A stretch of 64,000 nt of DNA from Neisseria arctica (GCF_022870905.1 NZ_CP091510.1:682001-746000); one strand, 5' to 3'. Positions 37,083 to 45,123 are shown, counted from the stretch's first letter. Program-made: numbers and translations. Notes: a model not told the origin generated them from the sequence alone.

Positions 37083-38030
37083 CTAGCATTCTTGGCTGCG
37101 TACTTGATAGGGCTTCAAGAATTTATCAAGTAATTCGTATACGCCTTTATCTATCATTTCTTTAATAGCGGCAGTTTTAGGATCTGAAACTTCAACAGAG
37201 TAATCAAGCCCGTAATCTTTCGTGCCAATCAGTCTGAAAAAGTTATTTCCGGTTTTTATGGTATAAATGGCATTTGTCAGATTAATACTGGCTAAATCAC
37301 CTGTTTGGGTTCTTACGATGGCCCCTGTCCATGAGTCGATTAATCTTAGATTAATCGTAGTCGTAATCATACTTACGTCATGTCTGAACTGATATTGGTA
37401 GATATCTGCAGCAATACTGCGCTTACTGGGTAATACGTCGCTTTCGTCATATTGGATAATTGCCCCGCTGATATAATAATTAGAGGGAAATAATACACCT
37501 ATGGGTAAATGTTGGAGAGTAGTCATAGTTGCAGCAAAATTTTGAATAATACCCGGCTGCATTCCATAGCGAGGATCTAGAAAGTTATTGCGAGAATCTG
37601 CTAAACCATCTGGGGAAAGTGGCGTTTCCAACACATCAAAATGTTTGAAATGTACTAATGAATCCATCACCATATCTGATAATACGGTTGAATTTGTATC
37701 AAAAATTTTCCCGGTTTTATCACGGATAGGCGCAACAGACATACGGAACCGGCTATTATTTTTTAGTTGTCCTGATTTTTGTGCCGCAATAGTTTGAGCA
37801 TCAAAAAAATCTTTATGTAAGTTGCTTAAACACTCTAGTTTTTTTCCATAAAAAGTACGGTCGGTTGAAATTTGCTTAGAGCGCTCGTCAGCTACTTTTT
37901 GTTGTTTTTGAAGACTTTTTTCTGAGCGGTAATGAGCTCGGGATAGTTCTAAGTCAGTTGTCGTACAAGCACTTAATGCAAGAGCAGCAGCCGCTGCGAT
38001 AATAGAAGTTTTTAAAGAAGTATTAATCAT
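37083..38030 (-). CDS. CsgG/HfaB-family secretion lipoprotein
   Basis: A 315-residue lipoprotein with lipobox LSAC (Cys22). The N-terminal mature helix region (about 28-70) is rich in Lys, Glu and Gln. The CsgG domain follows: RMSVAPIRDKTGKIFDTNST (about 97), MVMDSLVHFKHFDVLE (about 122), YYISGAIIQYDESD (about 188) and TINLRLIDSWTGAIVRTQTG (about 225), ending near Cys315. CsgG and HfaB form nonameric outer-membrane channels that secrete curli subunits or assemble the holdfast anchor. The start at 38030 follows CGAGG and overlaps the preceding gene by 8 bases. It is the probable exporter for the two repeat proteins upstream. Confidence 0.85.
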   Translation of the reverse strand: MINTSLKTSIIAAAAALALSACTTTDLELSRAHYRSEKSLQKQQKVADERSKQISTDRTFYGKKLECLSNLHKDFFDAQTIAAQKSGQLKNNSRFRMSVAPIRDKTGKIFDTNSTVLSDMVMDSLVHFKHFDVLETPLSPDGLADSRNNFLDPRYGMQPGIIQNFAATMTTLQHLPIGVLFPSNYYISGAIIQYDESDVLPSKRSIAADIYQYQFRHDVSMITTTINLRLIDSWTGAIVRTQTGDLASINLTNAIYTIKTGNNFFRLIGTKDYGLDYSVEVSDPKTAAIKEMIDKGVYELLDKFLKPYQVRSQEC

Positions 38031-38616
38031 TTGCAATAGCCTCGAAGTAATTATTCCCCCGGATTTCTACGGTAATATTATTTTCATCGTCCTTGCCGGA
38101 TCCTGTACATACAACGCCTGCACAAGCAGATGCACCGCCTGAAGACTTGGCACGGACGGTGGTGTTTTGTGCTTTTACACGCACATTATTAACTTTCACT
38201 CGAGAGGTGGAGTTCCCGTATTGTTTTCCGTTTTCAATAATGATGATTGCCGCATCGCCGTCGCTATTGTCTTGTTTATATCCGTCACTAATAATGCGGG
38301 TATTCTGAACTAAAATATTTTTATTTTTAGGATTTTGGATTTGTATGAGCGGTTGGCTTGTGCCGGGTTTAGATACAATAGTACCTCCTTGAACGACAAT
38401 GTTATTGCCATTTTGAATAATCTTGCCGTCCTTCAATCCGTTTATTTTTATAATTTCCTTGTTTTTAGTTTGCGAACTAGCTGAATTCTGGGGTTGAGTA
38501 GATTTGGGTTGGCTTGCTGAACCTTTGTTGGTAATCGAACTAGGGGATGCCATCACTAAGCTGGATATAGCCAATATAGTGGCAGCGAATTGGAATGTTT
38601 GAATTGCTTTTGCCAT
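38023..38616 (-). CDS. Secreted repeat protein B, putative CsgG cargo
   Basis: A 197-residue exported protein with signal peptide MAKAIQTFQFAATILAISSLVMA and a Ser/Gln/Lys-rich linker (about 24-52). The rest is a beta-rich region with short Asn-ended strands (GKIIQNGNNIVVQGGTIV; NILVQNTRIISDG). Near 143-165 it contains VRVKAQNTTVRAKSSGGASA, which resembles the repeat of the neighbouring 111-aa protein (NST-I-x-A-x-A-x-ASG). Two Cys in CAGVVC are close to it. It overlaps the CsgG-like gene, so it is co-translated with the channel. A role as nucleator or anchor comparable to CsgB or HfaD is inferred; no database family was recognised. Confidence 0.75.
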   Translation of the reverse strand: MAKAIQTFQFAATILAISSLVMASPSSITNKGSASQPKSTQPQNSASSQTKNKEIIKINGLKDGKIIQNGNNIVVQGGTIVSKPGTSQPLIQIQNPKNKNILVQNTRIISDGYKQDNSDGDAAIIIIENGKQYGNSTSRVKVNNVRVKAQNTTVRAKSSGGASACAGVVCTGSGKDDENNITVEIRGNNYFEAIAND

Positions 38617-38658
38617 TTTATGTTCCTATTGTGGCTAGTTTTTAAATACCAATTAAGG

Positions 38659-38708
38659 AAACACAAGTCAGTATTTTTCATGTAGATACTTCATACTGAC
38701 TTGTGTTT
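38659..38708 (-). terminator. Intra-operon hairpin after repeat protein A
   Basis: Arms AAACACAAGTCAGTAT (38659-38674) and ATACTGACTTGTGTTT (38693-38708) are exact complements. It lies 9 bases after the stop of gene A and before gene B, with only a short T-run. It may be a partial terminator or mRNA stabiliser that gives more of A than of the downstream genes. Confidence 0.6.
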
Positions 38709-38717
38709 AAAAATAAA

Positions 38718-39053
38718 TTATTTATTAATCACTCCGCCTGCATATGCGGCACCACCACCGCTTGCTTTGGCTCTAGCCTTAATCGTACTATTTTCGATTA
38801 CGCCGGTAGTTACGCTAAGTTTTACACCTTTCATATCAGGTGATGCGCTAATTACACCACCGGCCATGGCTTCAGAATCTTTTCCGCTTGCCTCGGCAGT
38901 AGCATCAATGGTGCTGTTGGTAATTACTCCTGTTGTAACATTCCCTTGAGCTCCGGCGACAGCGCCAAGCACACTCGCAACACCTCCTATCCCTCCTGCT
39001 TGCACCGCAGCAGTCATAGACATAGCCAATAGAAACAGAGTAATTTTTTTCAT
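38718..39053 (-). CDS. Secreted repeat protein A, putative amyloid-like subunit
   Basis: A 111-residue exported protein: signal peptide MKKITLFLLAMSMTAAVQA, a Gly/Ala-rich start (GGIGGVASVLGAVAG) and two tandem repeats of about 30 residues (about 39-68 and 81-109). The shared pattern is VTTGVI-x-NSTI-x-A-x-A-x-ASG, ending AGGVI. The composition (Gly, Ala, Ser, Thr, Val) and strand-loop-strand spacing recall curlin-type or other amyloid-forming subunits, although the exact CsgA Gln/Asn pattern is absent. AAAGGA precedes the ATG at 39053. It is the first gene of the cluster and probably the major cargo. Confidence 0.75.
   Translation of the reverse strand: MKKITLFLLAMSMTAAVQAGGIGGVASVLGAVAGAQGNVTTGVITNSTIDATAEASGKDSEAMAGGVISASPDMKGVKLSVTTGVIENSTIKARAKASGGGAAYAGGVINK
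38727..38813 (-). repeat. Repeat unit 2 of secreted protein A
   Basis: Encodes residues V81-I109: VTTGVIENSTIKARAKASGG... AGGVI. One residue shorter than unit 1. Confidence 0.75.
38850..38939 (-). repeat. Repeat unit 1 of secreted protein A
   Basis: Encodes residues V39-I68 of protein A: VTTGVITNSTIDATAEASG... AGGVI. Homologous to the unit at 38727-38813. Confidence 0.75.
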
Positions 39054-39096
39054 GATCAAATCCTTTGAAATTTAAAGATTAAAAACTTGGGTACCG

Positions 39097-39119
39097 GTAA
39101 TTGAGGTGCACCTAATTAC
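39097..39119. promoter_or_regulatory. Imperfect palindrome upstream of the secretion cluster
   Basis: GTAATTGAGGTG / CACCTAATTAC is a near-perfect dyad with one extra base in the left arm, 44 bases before the start of protein A. It resembles an operator; the regulator is unknown. Confidence 0.4.
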
Positions 39120-39332
39120 GTTAGTAAGATATGTTGCTCTAAAAAGAAGTTCAATTAATAAAATTACAGAAAGATTTTACGGATATTAACAATTGATTTT
39201 ATTGGAATTAAAATAGATGTCCTATTATTGAAATAATAACCTTGTGTGTAGTCATCTATATAATATATTGGTGTTTTCGATAAAAATTTATGATGTTATA
39301 ATAATTTATATTATGAAATTTATGATAAATAA

Positions 39333-40007
39333 ATGAGCATCAAACAATGGCCTCAAGGGGAGAGGCCGCGTGAAAAATTATTAGAGAGAGGGGCTGCCGC
39401 GCTTAGCGATGCGGAACTGTTGGCAATTTTGTTGCGCGCCGGTACGCGTGGAATGAGTGCAGTGGATTTGGCACGCTATCTGTTGGGTGAGTTTGGCAGT
39501 TTGGGTAGGCTAATGAATGCGGATCAGCGCGAGCTTTCGGCTTATAAAGGCATGGGGCCGGCTAGCTATACCCAATTTGCCGTGGTACGCGAAATCGGGC
39601 GGCGTGTGTTAAGTGAAGAACTATCGGAAGAAACGGTATTTAACCACCCTCAGGCCGTAGCGGATTTTTTACGTTTACAGCTCGGACATGAAAAAGTAGA
39701 GGTAACGCTGGCCTTGTTGTTGAACCAGCAGAACCGGTTAATTTGTCTGCGTGAATTAGGAAGGGGGACGGTAGCGGAAAATACCGTATATATCCGAGAG
39801 GTGGTGAAATTGGCTTTGGAAAACCATGCCAGTAGCTTGATTATTGCGCACAACCACCCGGGCGGGTTACCGGAACCTTCGAATGCGGATATTGACTTTA
39901 CCCGCAGATTGCATCAGGCATTGGCACTGGTAGATGTGCGCTTGTTGGATCATTTTGTGATAACGGCGAGTCAGGCCGTATCCTTTGTCGAACGAAGGCT
40001 GCTTTAA
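39333..40007 (+). CDS. radC: RadC family JAB-domain protein
   Basis: A 224-residue RadC/MPN+ protein. The N-terminal helix-hairpin-helix-like part begins MSIKQWPQGERPREKLLERG. The JAB metalloprotease-like signature is HNHPGGLPEPSNADIDFT (about 171-188), with the conserved Glu in NQQNRLICLRELGRGT. RadC was once linked to DNA repair; its true role, perhaps related to transformation or DNA transfer, is uncertain. Monocistronic. Confidence 0.95.
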   Translation: MSIKQWPQGERPREKLLERGAAALSDAELLAILLRAGTRGMSAVDLARYLLGEFGSLGRLMNADQRELSAYKGMGPASYTQFAVVREIGRRVLSEELSEETVFNHPQAVADFLRLQLGHEKVEVTLALLLNQQNRLICLRELGRGTVAENTVYIREVVKLALENHASSLIIAHNHPGGLPEPSNADIDFTRRLHQALALVDVRLLDHFVITASQAVSFVERRLL

Positions 40008-40032
40008 GCCGTTCTACGCTTTATTGGTGCTG

Positions 40033-41268
40033 TTAATCCGTGGTTTGTGTCTCTTCGCTACCGGCAGTTTCATTAGGCAACAGCCAGTTTAAGACAATAG
40101 CCAAGATAGCGCACAGGCCGACACCGGCAAAGCTCATATTACCGAATTTCATCACCATACCGCCTACACCGGTAGTCAGTACGGAGCTGACAATCACCAA
40201 GTTTTTGGGTTGCATCAAATCAACTTTTGCATCAATCAGTGTTTTTAGGCCGAGCGAGGCAATGGTGCCGAATAGAAGAATCATCACGCCACCCATTACC
40301 GGTAGTGGAATAGAGGCCAGAAATGCATTGAATTTACCGAAAAAAGCCATGGCAATCGCGAAAACGGCGGCCCAAGTCATGATTTTGGGATTGCTGTTTT
40401 TAGTGAGCATGACCGCACCGGTTACTTCTCCGTAAGTTGTTACGGGCGGACCACCGATTAAACCGGCGGCGCATACGCCTAGGCCGTCGCCGGCAAGTGT
40501 TTTGTCTAAGCCCGGATCTTTGGCATAGTCTTTACCGGTTACTTTTCCGATCGCCATTACCCCGCCGATATGTTCAATAGCGGGTGCAATCGCTACCGGC
40601 AGCATAAATAGGGCTGCATGCCAGTTAATTTCGGGCGTAATGAAGTGGGGCACGGCAAACCATGGTGCTTCTATAATCGGAGTGACATCAACCAAACCCA
40701 TGATTAAAGCGACAATATAACCTGATACAACACCGATCAAAATCGGGATCAATTTCATCATTTTGCTGCCGAATACAGCTACTAAAACGGTAATGGCAAA
40801 CGTAAAACCCGATAGCAAGAGAGATTGGCTGTATTCCATCACCTGATTGCCGCCTGATTGTCCCATGGCCATTTGGCTGGCAACAACTGCTACCGACAAA
40901 CCGATCACCATAATAACCGGGCCGATAACTACGGGAGGAAGCAGTCGGTTAACAGCAGCCAAACCGCGCCATTTAATCAGTGCGGCAAAAACAAAATACA
41001 TAAAGCCTGCGGCGAACAAGCCGAACATGGTGGCAGGCAGTCCCCATTCGGCAATTGCGTAAATGATCGGGGCGATAAAGGCAAAAGAAGAGCCGAGGAA
41101 AATCGGCACTTTACGCTTGGTAACTAATTGGAACAATAGAGTACCGATACCTGCTCCCAATAGAGCCATTGCCGGATTCAAGCCGGTAAGCAGCGGTACC
41201 AAAACCATTGCGCCGAAAGCCACAAAAAGAATTTGTGCGCCCGAAACGGCCATTTTGAGTTGTTGCAT
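40033..41268 (-). CDS. uraA: Uracil permease UraA
   Basis: A 411-residue NAT/NCS2 transporter with about 14 helices. Family residues visible include FLGSSFAFIAPI in TM3, the substrate-binding EHIGGVMAIG in TM8 (about 237-246) and the signature LIGGPPVTTYGEVTGAVMLT in TM10 (about 278-297). It imports uracil with protons. The ATG at 41268 has AGGAA upstream; the longer frame would start with TTG. No pyrimidine gene is adjacent. Confidence 0.93.
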   Translation of the reverse strand: MQQLKMAVSGAQILFVAFGAMVLVPLLTGLNPAMALLGAGIGTLLFQLVTKRKVPIFLGSSFAFIAPIIYAIAEWGLPATMFGLFAAGFMYFVFAALIKWRGLAAVNRLLPPVVIGPVIMVIGLSVAVVASQMAMGQSGGNQVMEYSQSLLLSGFTFAITVLVAVFGSKMMKLIPILIGVVSGYIVALIMGLVDVTPIIEAPWFAVPHFITPEINWHAALFMLPVAIAPAIEHIGGVMAIGKVTGKDYAKDPGLDKTLAGDGLGVCAAGLIGGPPVTTYGEVTGAVMLTKNSNPKIMTWAAVFAIAMAFFGKFNAFLASIPLPVMGGVMILLFGTIASLGLKTLIDAKVDLMQPKNLVIVSSVLTTGVGGMVMKFGNMSFAGVGLCAILAIVLNWLLPNETAGSEETQTTD

Positions 41269-41568
41269 GTTAATTCCTGTTAACAATCTTAATAAACGGT
41301 GTGGATTATAACGCTGTGTGTTGATTTTGTATGTAGCATTCCGTTTGTATAAAAAGATTTGCCTGTTAAAAAAGGAATATAGTGGCGATTGGGGTATACG
41401 TTTTTAGCAATATTTATACTAAATATTTGATTTTAAATGAGTATTATTCTATTTGACTGATGATGCTATTTTACGGATAAGGCCGTTTTTGAATTTTGTG
41501 GAGCTTATCGGCTACAGAAAATATGACGAATTATTGCATTAGTGTCGTATTGCTGATGTGACTATAAG

Positions 41569-41608
41569 AAAAATGCCGTCTGAAATGTTTTAGGCGGCAT
41601 TTTTTTAT
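41569..41608. terminator. Imperfect DUS terminator
   Basis: AAAAATGCCGTCTGAAA pairs imperfectly with TTTTAGGCGGCATTTTTTT. No gene ends next to it on the plus strand, which is unusual. Confidence 0.55.
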
Positions 41609-41775
41609 GTATATCAAGATGAAGATAACGATGGATGTAACCTACGTTTTTCAGACGGCCTTACAGATAATTTAATTGGTGTTGCCGAATAAATGAAAAT
41701 TTATTGTTTATTTAGCCATTAAATGAGGTTATTTATATGATTAGCCAATAAAACCTAGGCAGATTACATATGCAA

Positions 41776-41797
41776 AGCCGCCTTGGAGGCGGCTTAG
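41776..41797 (-). terminator. Hairpin after acuI
   Basis: AGCCGCC / GGCGGCT arms around TTGGA, 10 bases beyond the acuI stop; followed on the minus strand by TTTG only, so weak. Confidence 0.5.
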
Positions 41798-41806
41798 GGC
41801 GGATTT

Positions 41807-42796
41807 TTAGGCGTTGACATTAATCACGGTACGTCCGCGAATTTCCCCTTTGAGGATACGTTGAGCCACTTCTACAGCTTTTCCCAGCGGATATTCATTG
41901 ATCATTTCGGCCAGCTTGTTGCGGTCAAGGTAGCGTGCCAAACCCTCCCAGGCAAGGCGACGTTTTTCGACAGGGGCATATACGGAATCGATGCCGGCCA
42001 AAGTGACGCCGCGTAAGATAAAGGGCATCACGGTCGTTACCAAATCAGCACCTTGTGCCAAGCCGTTGCAGGCTACTATGCCTCCGTAACGGGTTTGGGC
42101 GAGAATGTTGGCCAGCGTGTGGCTGCCTGCCGAATCAATGGCGGCGACCCAGCGTTCTCGAAGCAGAGGTTTGGATGACGGAGCATCTAATTCGCTTCGG
42201 TCGATGATTTCGTTTGCCCCCAATTTGTGCAGATAATCGGCTTCATGCATCCGGCCCGTAGATGCAGTAACGCGGTAACCGAGTTCAGCCAGCAATGCTA
42301 CGGCAACCGAACCGACACCGCCGCCTGCTCCGGTAACCAATACTTCGCCTTTATCGGGCGTCGTGCCGTGTTGCTGCAAGGCCAATACGCCCAGCATGGC
42401 GGTATAGCCCGCGGTGCCGATTGCCGCGGCCTCTCGCGTTGTAATACTGTCGGGCAGTTTGATCAGCCATTTGGCCGGTACGCGCGCAAGCTGTGATAAG
42501 CCGCCGTGATGGGTAAAACCGAGATCCCAGCCGTTGGCAGTAACACGGTCGCCGGCTTTGAAATCAGGGTGGGAGGACTCTGTTACCGTACCGGCAAAAT
42601 CAATACCGGCAATCAGCGGAAAACGGCGTACGACAGGTGATTTATGGGTGAGCGCCAAGCCGTCTTTATAGTTGATCGTACTGTATTCTACGGCTACGGT
42701 TACTTCACCTTCGTCTAAATCGTGCGGTTCTAGAGTCACGATTTCGGTTTGCCGTCCTGCTTCGGTTTGGCTGAGGTAGATGGCTTTAAACGGCAT
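41807..42796 (-). CDS. acuI: Acryloyl-CoA reductase AcuI (YhdH family)
   Basis: A 329-residue zinc-free MDR-family oxidoreductase. The N-terminal block YSTINYKDGLALT (about 38-50) and IAGIDFAGTV, and the NADPH-binding GAGGGVGSVAVALLAELGY (about 156-174), match the YhdH/AcuI group. AcuI reduces acryloyl-CoA to propionyl-CoA with NADPH, detoxifying a reactive intermediate. Monocistronic; the neighbours do not add pathway information. Confidence 0.93.
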   Translation of the reverse strand: MPFKAIYLSQTEAGRQTEIVTLEPHDLDEGEVTVAVEYSTINYKDGLALTHKSPVVRRFPLIAGIDFAGTVTESSHPDFKAGDRVTANGWDLGFTHHGGLSQLARVPAKWLIKLPDSITTREAAAIGTAGYTAMLGVLALQQHGTTPDKGEVLVTGAGGGVGSVAVALLAELGYRVTASTGRMHEADYLHKLGANEIIDRSELDAPSSKPLLRERWVAAIDSAGSHTLANILAQTRYGGIVACNGLAQGADLVTTVMPFILRGVTLAGIDSVYAPVEKRRLAWEGLARYLDRNKLAEMINEYPLGKAVEVAQRILKGEIRGRTVINVNA

Positions 42797-43051
42797 AACG
42801 GCTGCTCCTTAATGCGGGTAGACATAGGTAAAGATATTTTGATTCTGCCTTGAACAGCAATGAATAGCAAGCGTATTGAGGAAGAAATAACTTCATGCCG
42901 GGGCGTTTAAGGTTTGTTAGCTACTCGGTGGTATCAGGTGCATGAACTGAGCAGGGCATGAGATAAACAAAAGAAAATAACAGGCGGCCTGATGGATAAA
43001 TATATGGTTAGTTATCGTTTTCAGACGGCCTGATGGTGAAATTAGCGGTGT

Positions 43052-43777
43052 TTATTTGTGTAAACCGCATTCTTTGCTGTCACGGCTTTCCCACCACCAG
43101 CGGCCTGCTCGAATGTCTTCACCTTGTTTGACCGGGCGGGTGCAGGGTTCGCAGCCGATGCTGGGGTAGCCTTGGTTATATAAATCGTTTAAGGGGATTT
43201 GATATTTGTGCGCATAGGCCCAGACATCTGCTTCTTCCCAATCGTAAATCGGATTGAATTTGGCAATTTTTCTGATCTGGTCGTGTTCTTCAAAATTTAG
43301 ATCGGTTCGGGTGGAGGATTGGCTGCGGCGTTGGCCGGTAAGCCAGGCAGGTGCGTTGGATAGGGCACGGTTGAGCGGTTCGATTTTGCGTATATGGCAA
43401 CATTGCTTGCGCTTTTCGATACTTTCATAAATGGCAGAAATACCGTAGTCGTGATCGAATGAGGCGGCAGCTTTTGCTTGCGGATGGTATACCTCGATAG
43501 GAATGCTGTAACGCGTATTGGTGATATCAATCAACGCTTCGGTTTCGGGGTTGAGTTTGCCTGTATTTAAGGTAATGATACGCAAGGGTAACGACAAACG
43601 GGCGATTTGATCGGTAATTACCATATCTTCCACCGCCAGACTCGATGCGAATACGGCCTGCGGATAGCGTTCGGCGATTTCCTGTAGGCGCGTTGCGAGA
43701 GAAGCTTCTAAAGCGGTTAGTCGGTTTTCATCAGCGGTATGACTGGTGGGGACTTGCCAAAGTTGTGGTTTGCTCAT
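43052..43777 (-). CDS. cysH: Adenylyl-sulfate reductase CysH ([4Fe-4S] type)
   Basis: A 241-residue PAPS/APS reductase starting MSKPQLWQVPTSHTADENRL. The two paired-cysteine motifs KQCCHIRKIEPL (about 122-133) and GCEPCTRPVKQGEDIRAGRW (about 208-227) bind a [4Fe-4S] cluster and mark the APS-using class rather than the E. coli PAPS-only class. The C-terminal catalytic Cys is in ECGLHK. The product is sulfite for cysteine synthesis. The ATG at 43777 is preferred; the frame opens 16 codons earlier. It is separate from cysG here, with an IS-interrupted gene between. Confidence 0.93.
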   Translation of the reverse strand: MSKPQLWQVPTSHTADENRLTALEASLATRLQEIAERYPQAVFASSLAVEDMVITDQIARLSLPLRIITLNTGKLNPETEALIDITNTRYSIPIEVYHPQAKAAASFDHDYGISAIYESIEKRKQCCHIRKIEPLNRALSNAPAWLTGQRRSQSSTRTDLNFEEHDQIRKIAKFNPIYDWEEADVWAYAHKYQIPLNDLYNQGYPSIGCEPCTRPVKQGEDIRAGRWWWESRDSKECGLHK

Positions 43778-43912
43778 GATGTCGGCCCAGTTATCGGTAT
43801 TGAATAACCGTATTTTCAGCCGCAAAGATGCAGTTGGGAAAGAATGGTTTTTTATGTACTTATAACTAAAAGGTTTATCATGTGTTTTGCTTGTATATAC
43901 AAAAGCCGTTGC

Positions 43913-44254
43913 TTAATATTTCTCACATTTGATATCTTGGTTTCTGCAAAAAATTTCAGATTGCTCTGCTTTGCAGGCGCGGCTGACTTGCAGGCGGGCA
44001 AGCCCTTCGTTTTCGGAAGCGGCTTCATAAGTTTTACCGAATGGAGAAGTGCGGCATGTATATAGATTGCGCACGGCTTGGCGGTTTTCAATCACAATCC
44101 GCTGTGTCTTGTTTTGTTGTTCTAAAAATTGAACGCGGCGGCTTAGTTCTGCAACTTGCTGCTCCAAGCGGGCGATGCGTAAATTGTCGGAATCAGCAAA
44201 AGCGCTATAGGGCATCATCAAGGCAGTTAAAGTTAATAAAAAAGCTTTTTTCAT
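43913..44254 (-). CDS. Periplasmic coiled-coil protein, upstream region split by an IS
   Basis: A 113-residue exported protein: signal peptide MKKAFLLTLTALMMPYSAFA, then a coiled coil (NLRIARLEQQVAELSRRVQF) and a Cys-containing C-terminal part with four Cys (RTSPF region to QDIKCEKY). I recognise no family. The IS1595-type element is inserted so that the target duplication begins 4 bases upstream of the start codon, removing the native promoter and any native ribosome-binding site. The reading frame itself is intact, so the protein may now be silent or driven from inside the IS. Confidence 0.75.
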   Translation of the reverse strand: MKKAFLLTLTALMMPYSAFADSDNLRIARLEQQVAELSRRVQFLEQQNKTQRIVIENRQAVRNLYTCRTSPFGKTYEAASENEGLARLQVSRACKAEQSEIFCRNQDIKCEKY

Positions 44255-44257
44255 AAA

Positions 44258-44265
44258 TAAACAAG
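44258..44265. repeat. 8-bp target-site duplication, left copy
   Basis: TAAACAAG directly abuts the left end of the IS and is repeated exactly at 44979-44986. Confidence 0.92.
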
Positions 44266-44978
44266 GGGGCTGTATTAGATTAGCCTTAAATATCACACCA
44301 AATTCGCAAGATTTTAAGTTGCTCTTTTGGTGTACCAAAGTTAAAACGAAATTCGCATTCTTTCAAGAATAAAGGGAAAGATTTTCGGTCAATTCCATTG
44401 TACTTTCGTAGAACGCGCTTTGCCTGATTCCAGAAGTTTTCAATACCGTTGATATGGTTTTGACGGTCGACAAAAAGCTCTGAATGATTGATTCTGTGAT
44501 GCGTAAATTCACTCACATCTAGCACATCATAGCTTTTGTAATAGTCCGTATAAACAATGCTATCAGGCATTATTTTTCGTTTAATAACAGGTAGTAAAGT
44601 ATCTTGTTTGGTATTTTTAACGACAACAGTATAAACCTTGCCTTGACGTTTCAAAATACCAAATACCGCTACTTTCCCAGCCGCTCCGCGACCGCGTTTG
44701 CCTTTTCGTTGTCCACCAAAATAACTCTCATCAAGCTCGATTGAACCATCAAAGATTTCATCAGCTTGAAGCTCTAAATGATAGGCAATGACTTGGCGAA
44801 TTTTACGGTAAAACAGAGCTGCTGAATTGGGGTTAATATCCAATAAATTGGCAGCAGAACGGGCGGTTACCTCAAGTACAAAAAATTCAAGCAACTTTTT
44901 TTGTAATTTTTTAGATAGTTTACAGTGTGTTATCTTCATTTTTAAAGGGTAACATAACTGCCAATCTAATACAGCCCC
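44266..44978 (-). mobile_element. Complete IS1595-family (IS1016-like) element
   Basis: A 713-bp element bounded by inverted repeats GGGGCTGTATTAGATTAG (44266-44283) and, on the complement, GGGGCTGTATTAGATTGG (44961-44978), 17 of 18 identical. Exact 8-bp duplications flank it, as expected for IS1595. It encodes one intact transposase, so insertion seems recent. It separates the periplasmic coiled-coil gene from its promoter. Confidence 0.95.
44286..44939 (-). CDS. IS1595-family transposase
   Basis: A 217-residue DDE transposase starting MKITHCKLSKKLQKKLLEFF. The catalytic core is visible as IELDESYFGGQRKGKRGRGA (about 93-112), VYTDYYKSYDVL (about 147-158) and NHINGIENFWNQAKRVL (about 177-193). 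It lacks the N-terminal zinc-finger extension of some IS1595 members, as expected for the short IS1016 group. The upstream in-frame extension to 45020 crosses the right inverted repeat and is not coding. Confidence 0.93.
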   Translation of the reverse strand: MKITHCKLSKKLQKKLLEFFVLEVTARSAANLLDINPNSAALFYRKIRQVIAYHLELQADEIFDGSIELDESYFGGQRKGKRGRGAAGKVAVFGILKRQGKVYTVVVKNTKQDTLLPVIKRKIMPDSIVYTDYYKSYDVLDVSEFTHHRINHSELFVDRQNHINGIENFWNQAKRVLRKYNGIDRKSFPLFLKECEFRFNFGTPKEQLKILRIWCDI

Positions 44979-44986
44979 TAAACAAG
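44979..44986. repeat. 8-bp target-site duplication, right copy
   Basis: TAAACAAG abuts the right inverted repeat; identical to 44258-44265. Confidence 0.92.
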
Positions 44987-45123
44987 AATTAATAAAACGC
45001 AAAATTATAACATTCCGCATATAACGAAATCTGCTAAAGAAAGTAAAAAAGGTTCTTTCCGCTGTGTTTCAGACGGCCTTAATATAAAAGTTATTGAGAC
45101 TAATTGAACCATTAAGGCATACG

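Larger units (their letters stand above)
41269..41806. other. Intergenic region uraA / acuI
   Basis: Contains the uraA promoter area, an imperfect DUS hairpin (41569-41608), a single DUS (41654-41666, complementary strand) and a small hairpin before acuI's 3' end. No gene or RNA recognised. Confidence 0.4.

Noticed and set aside
44940-45020. N-terminal extension of the transposase frame to 45020
   Set aside because: It crosses the right inverted repeat and the target duplication into host DNA; the ATG at 44939 lies inside the element.
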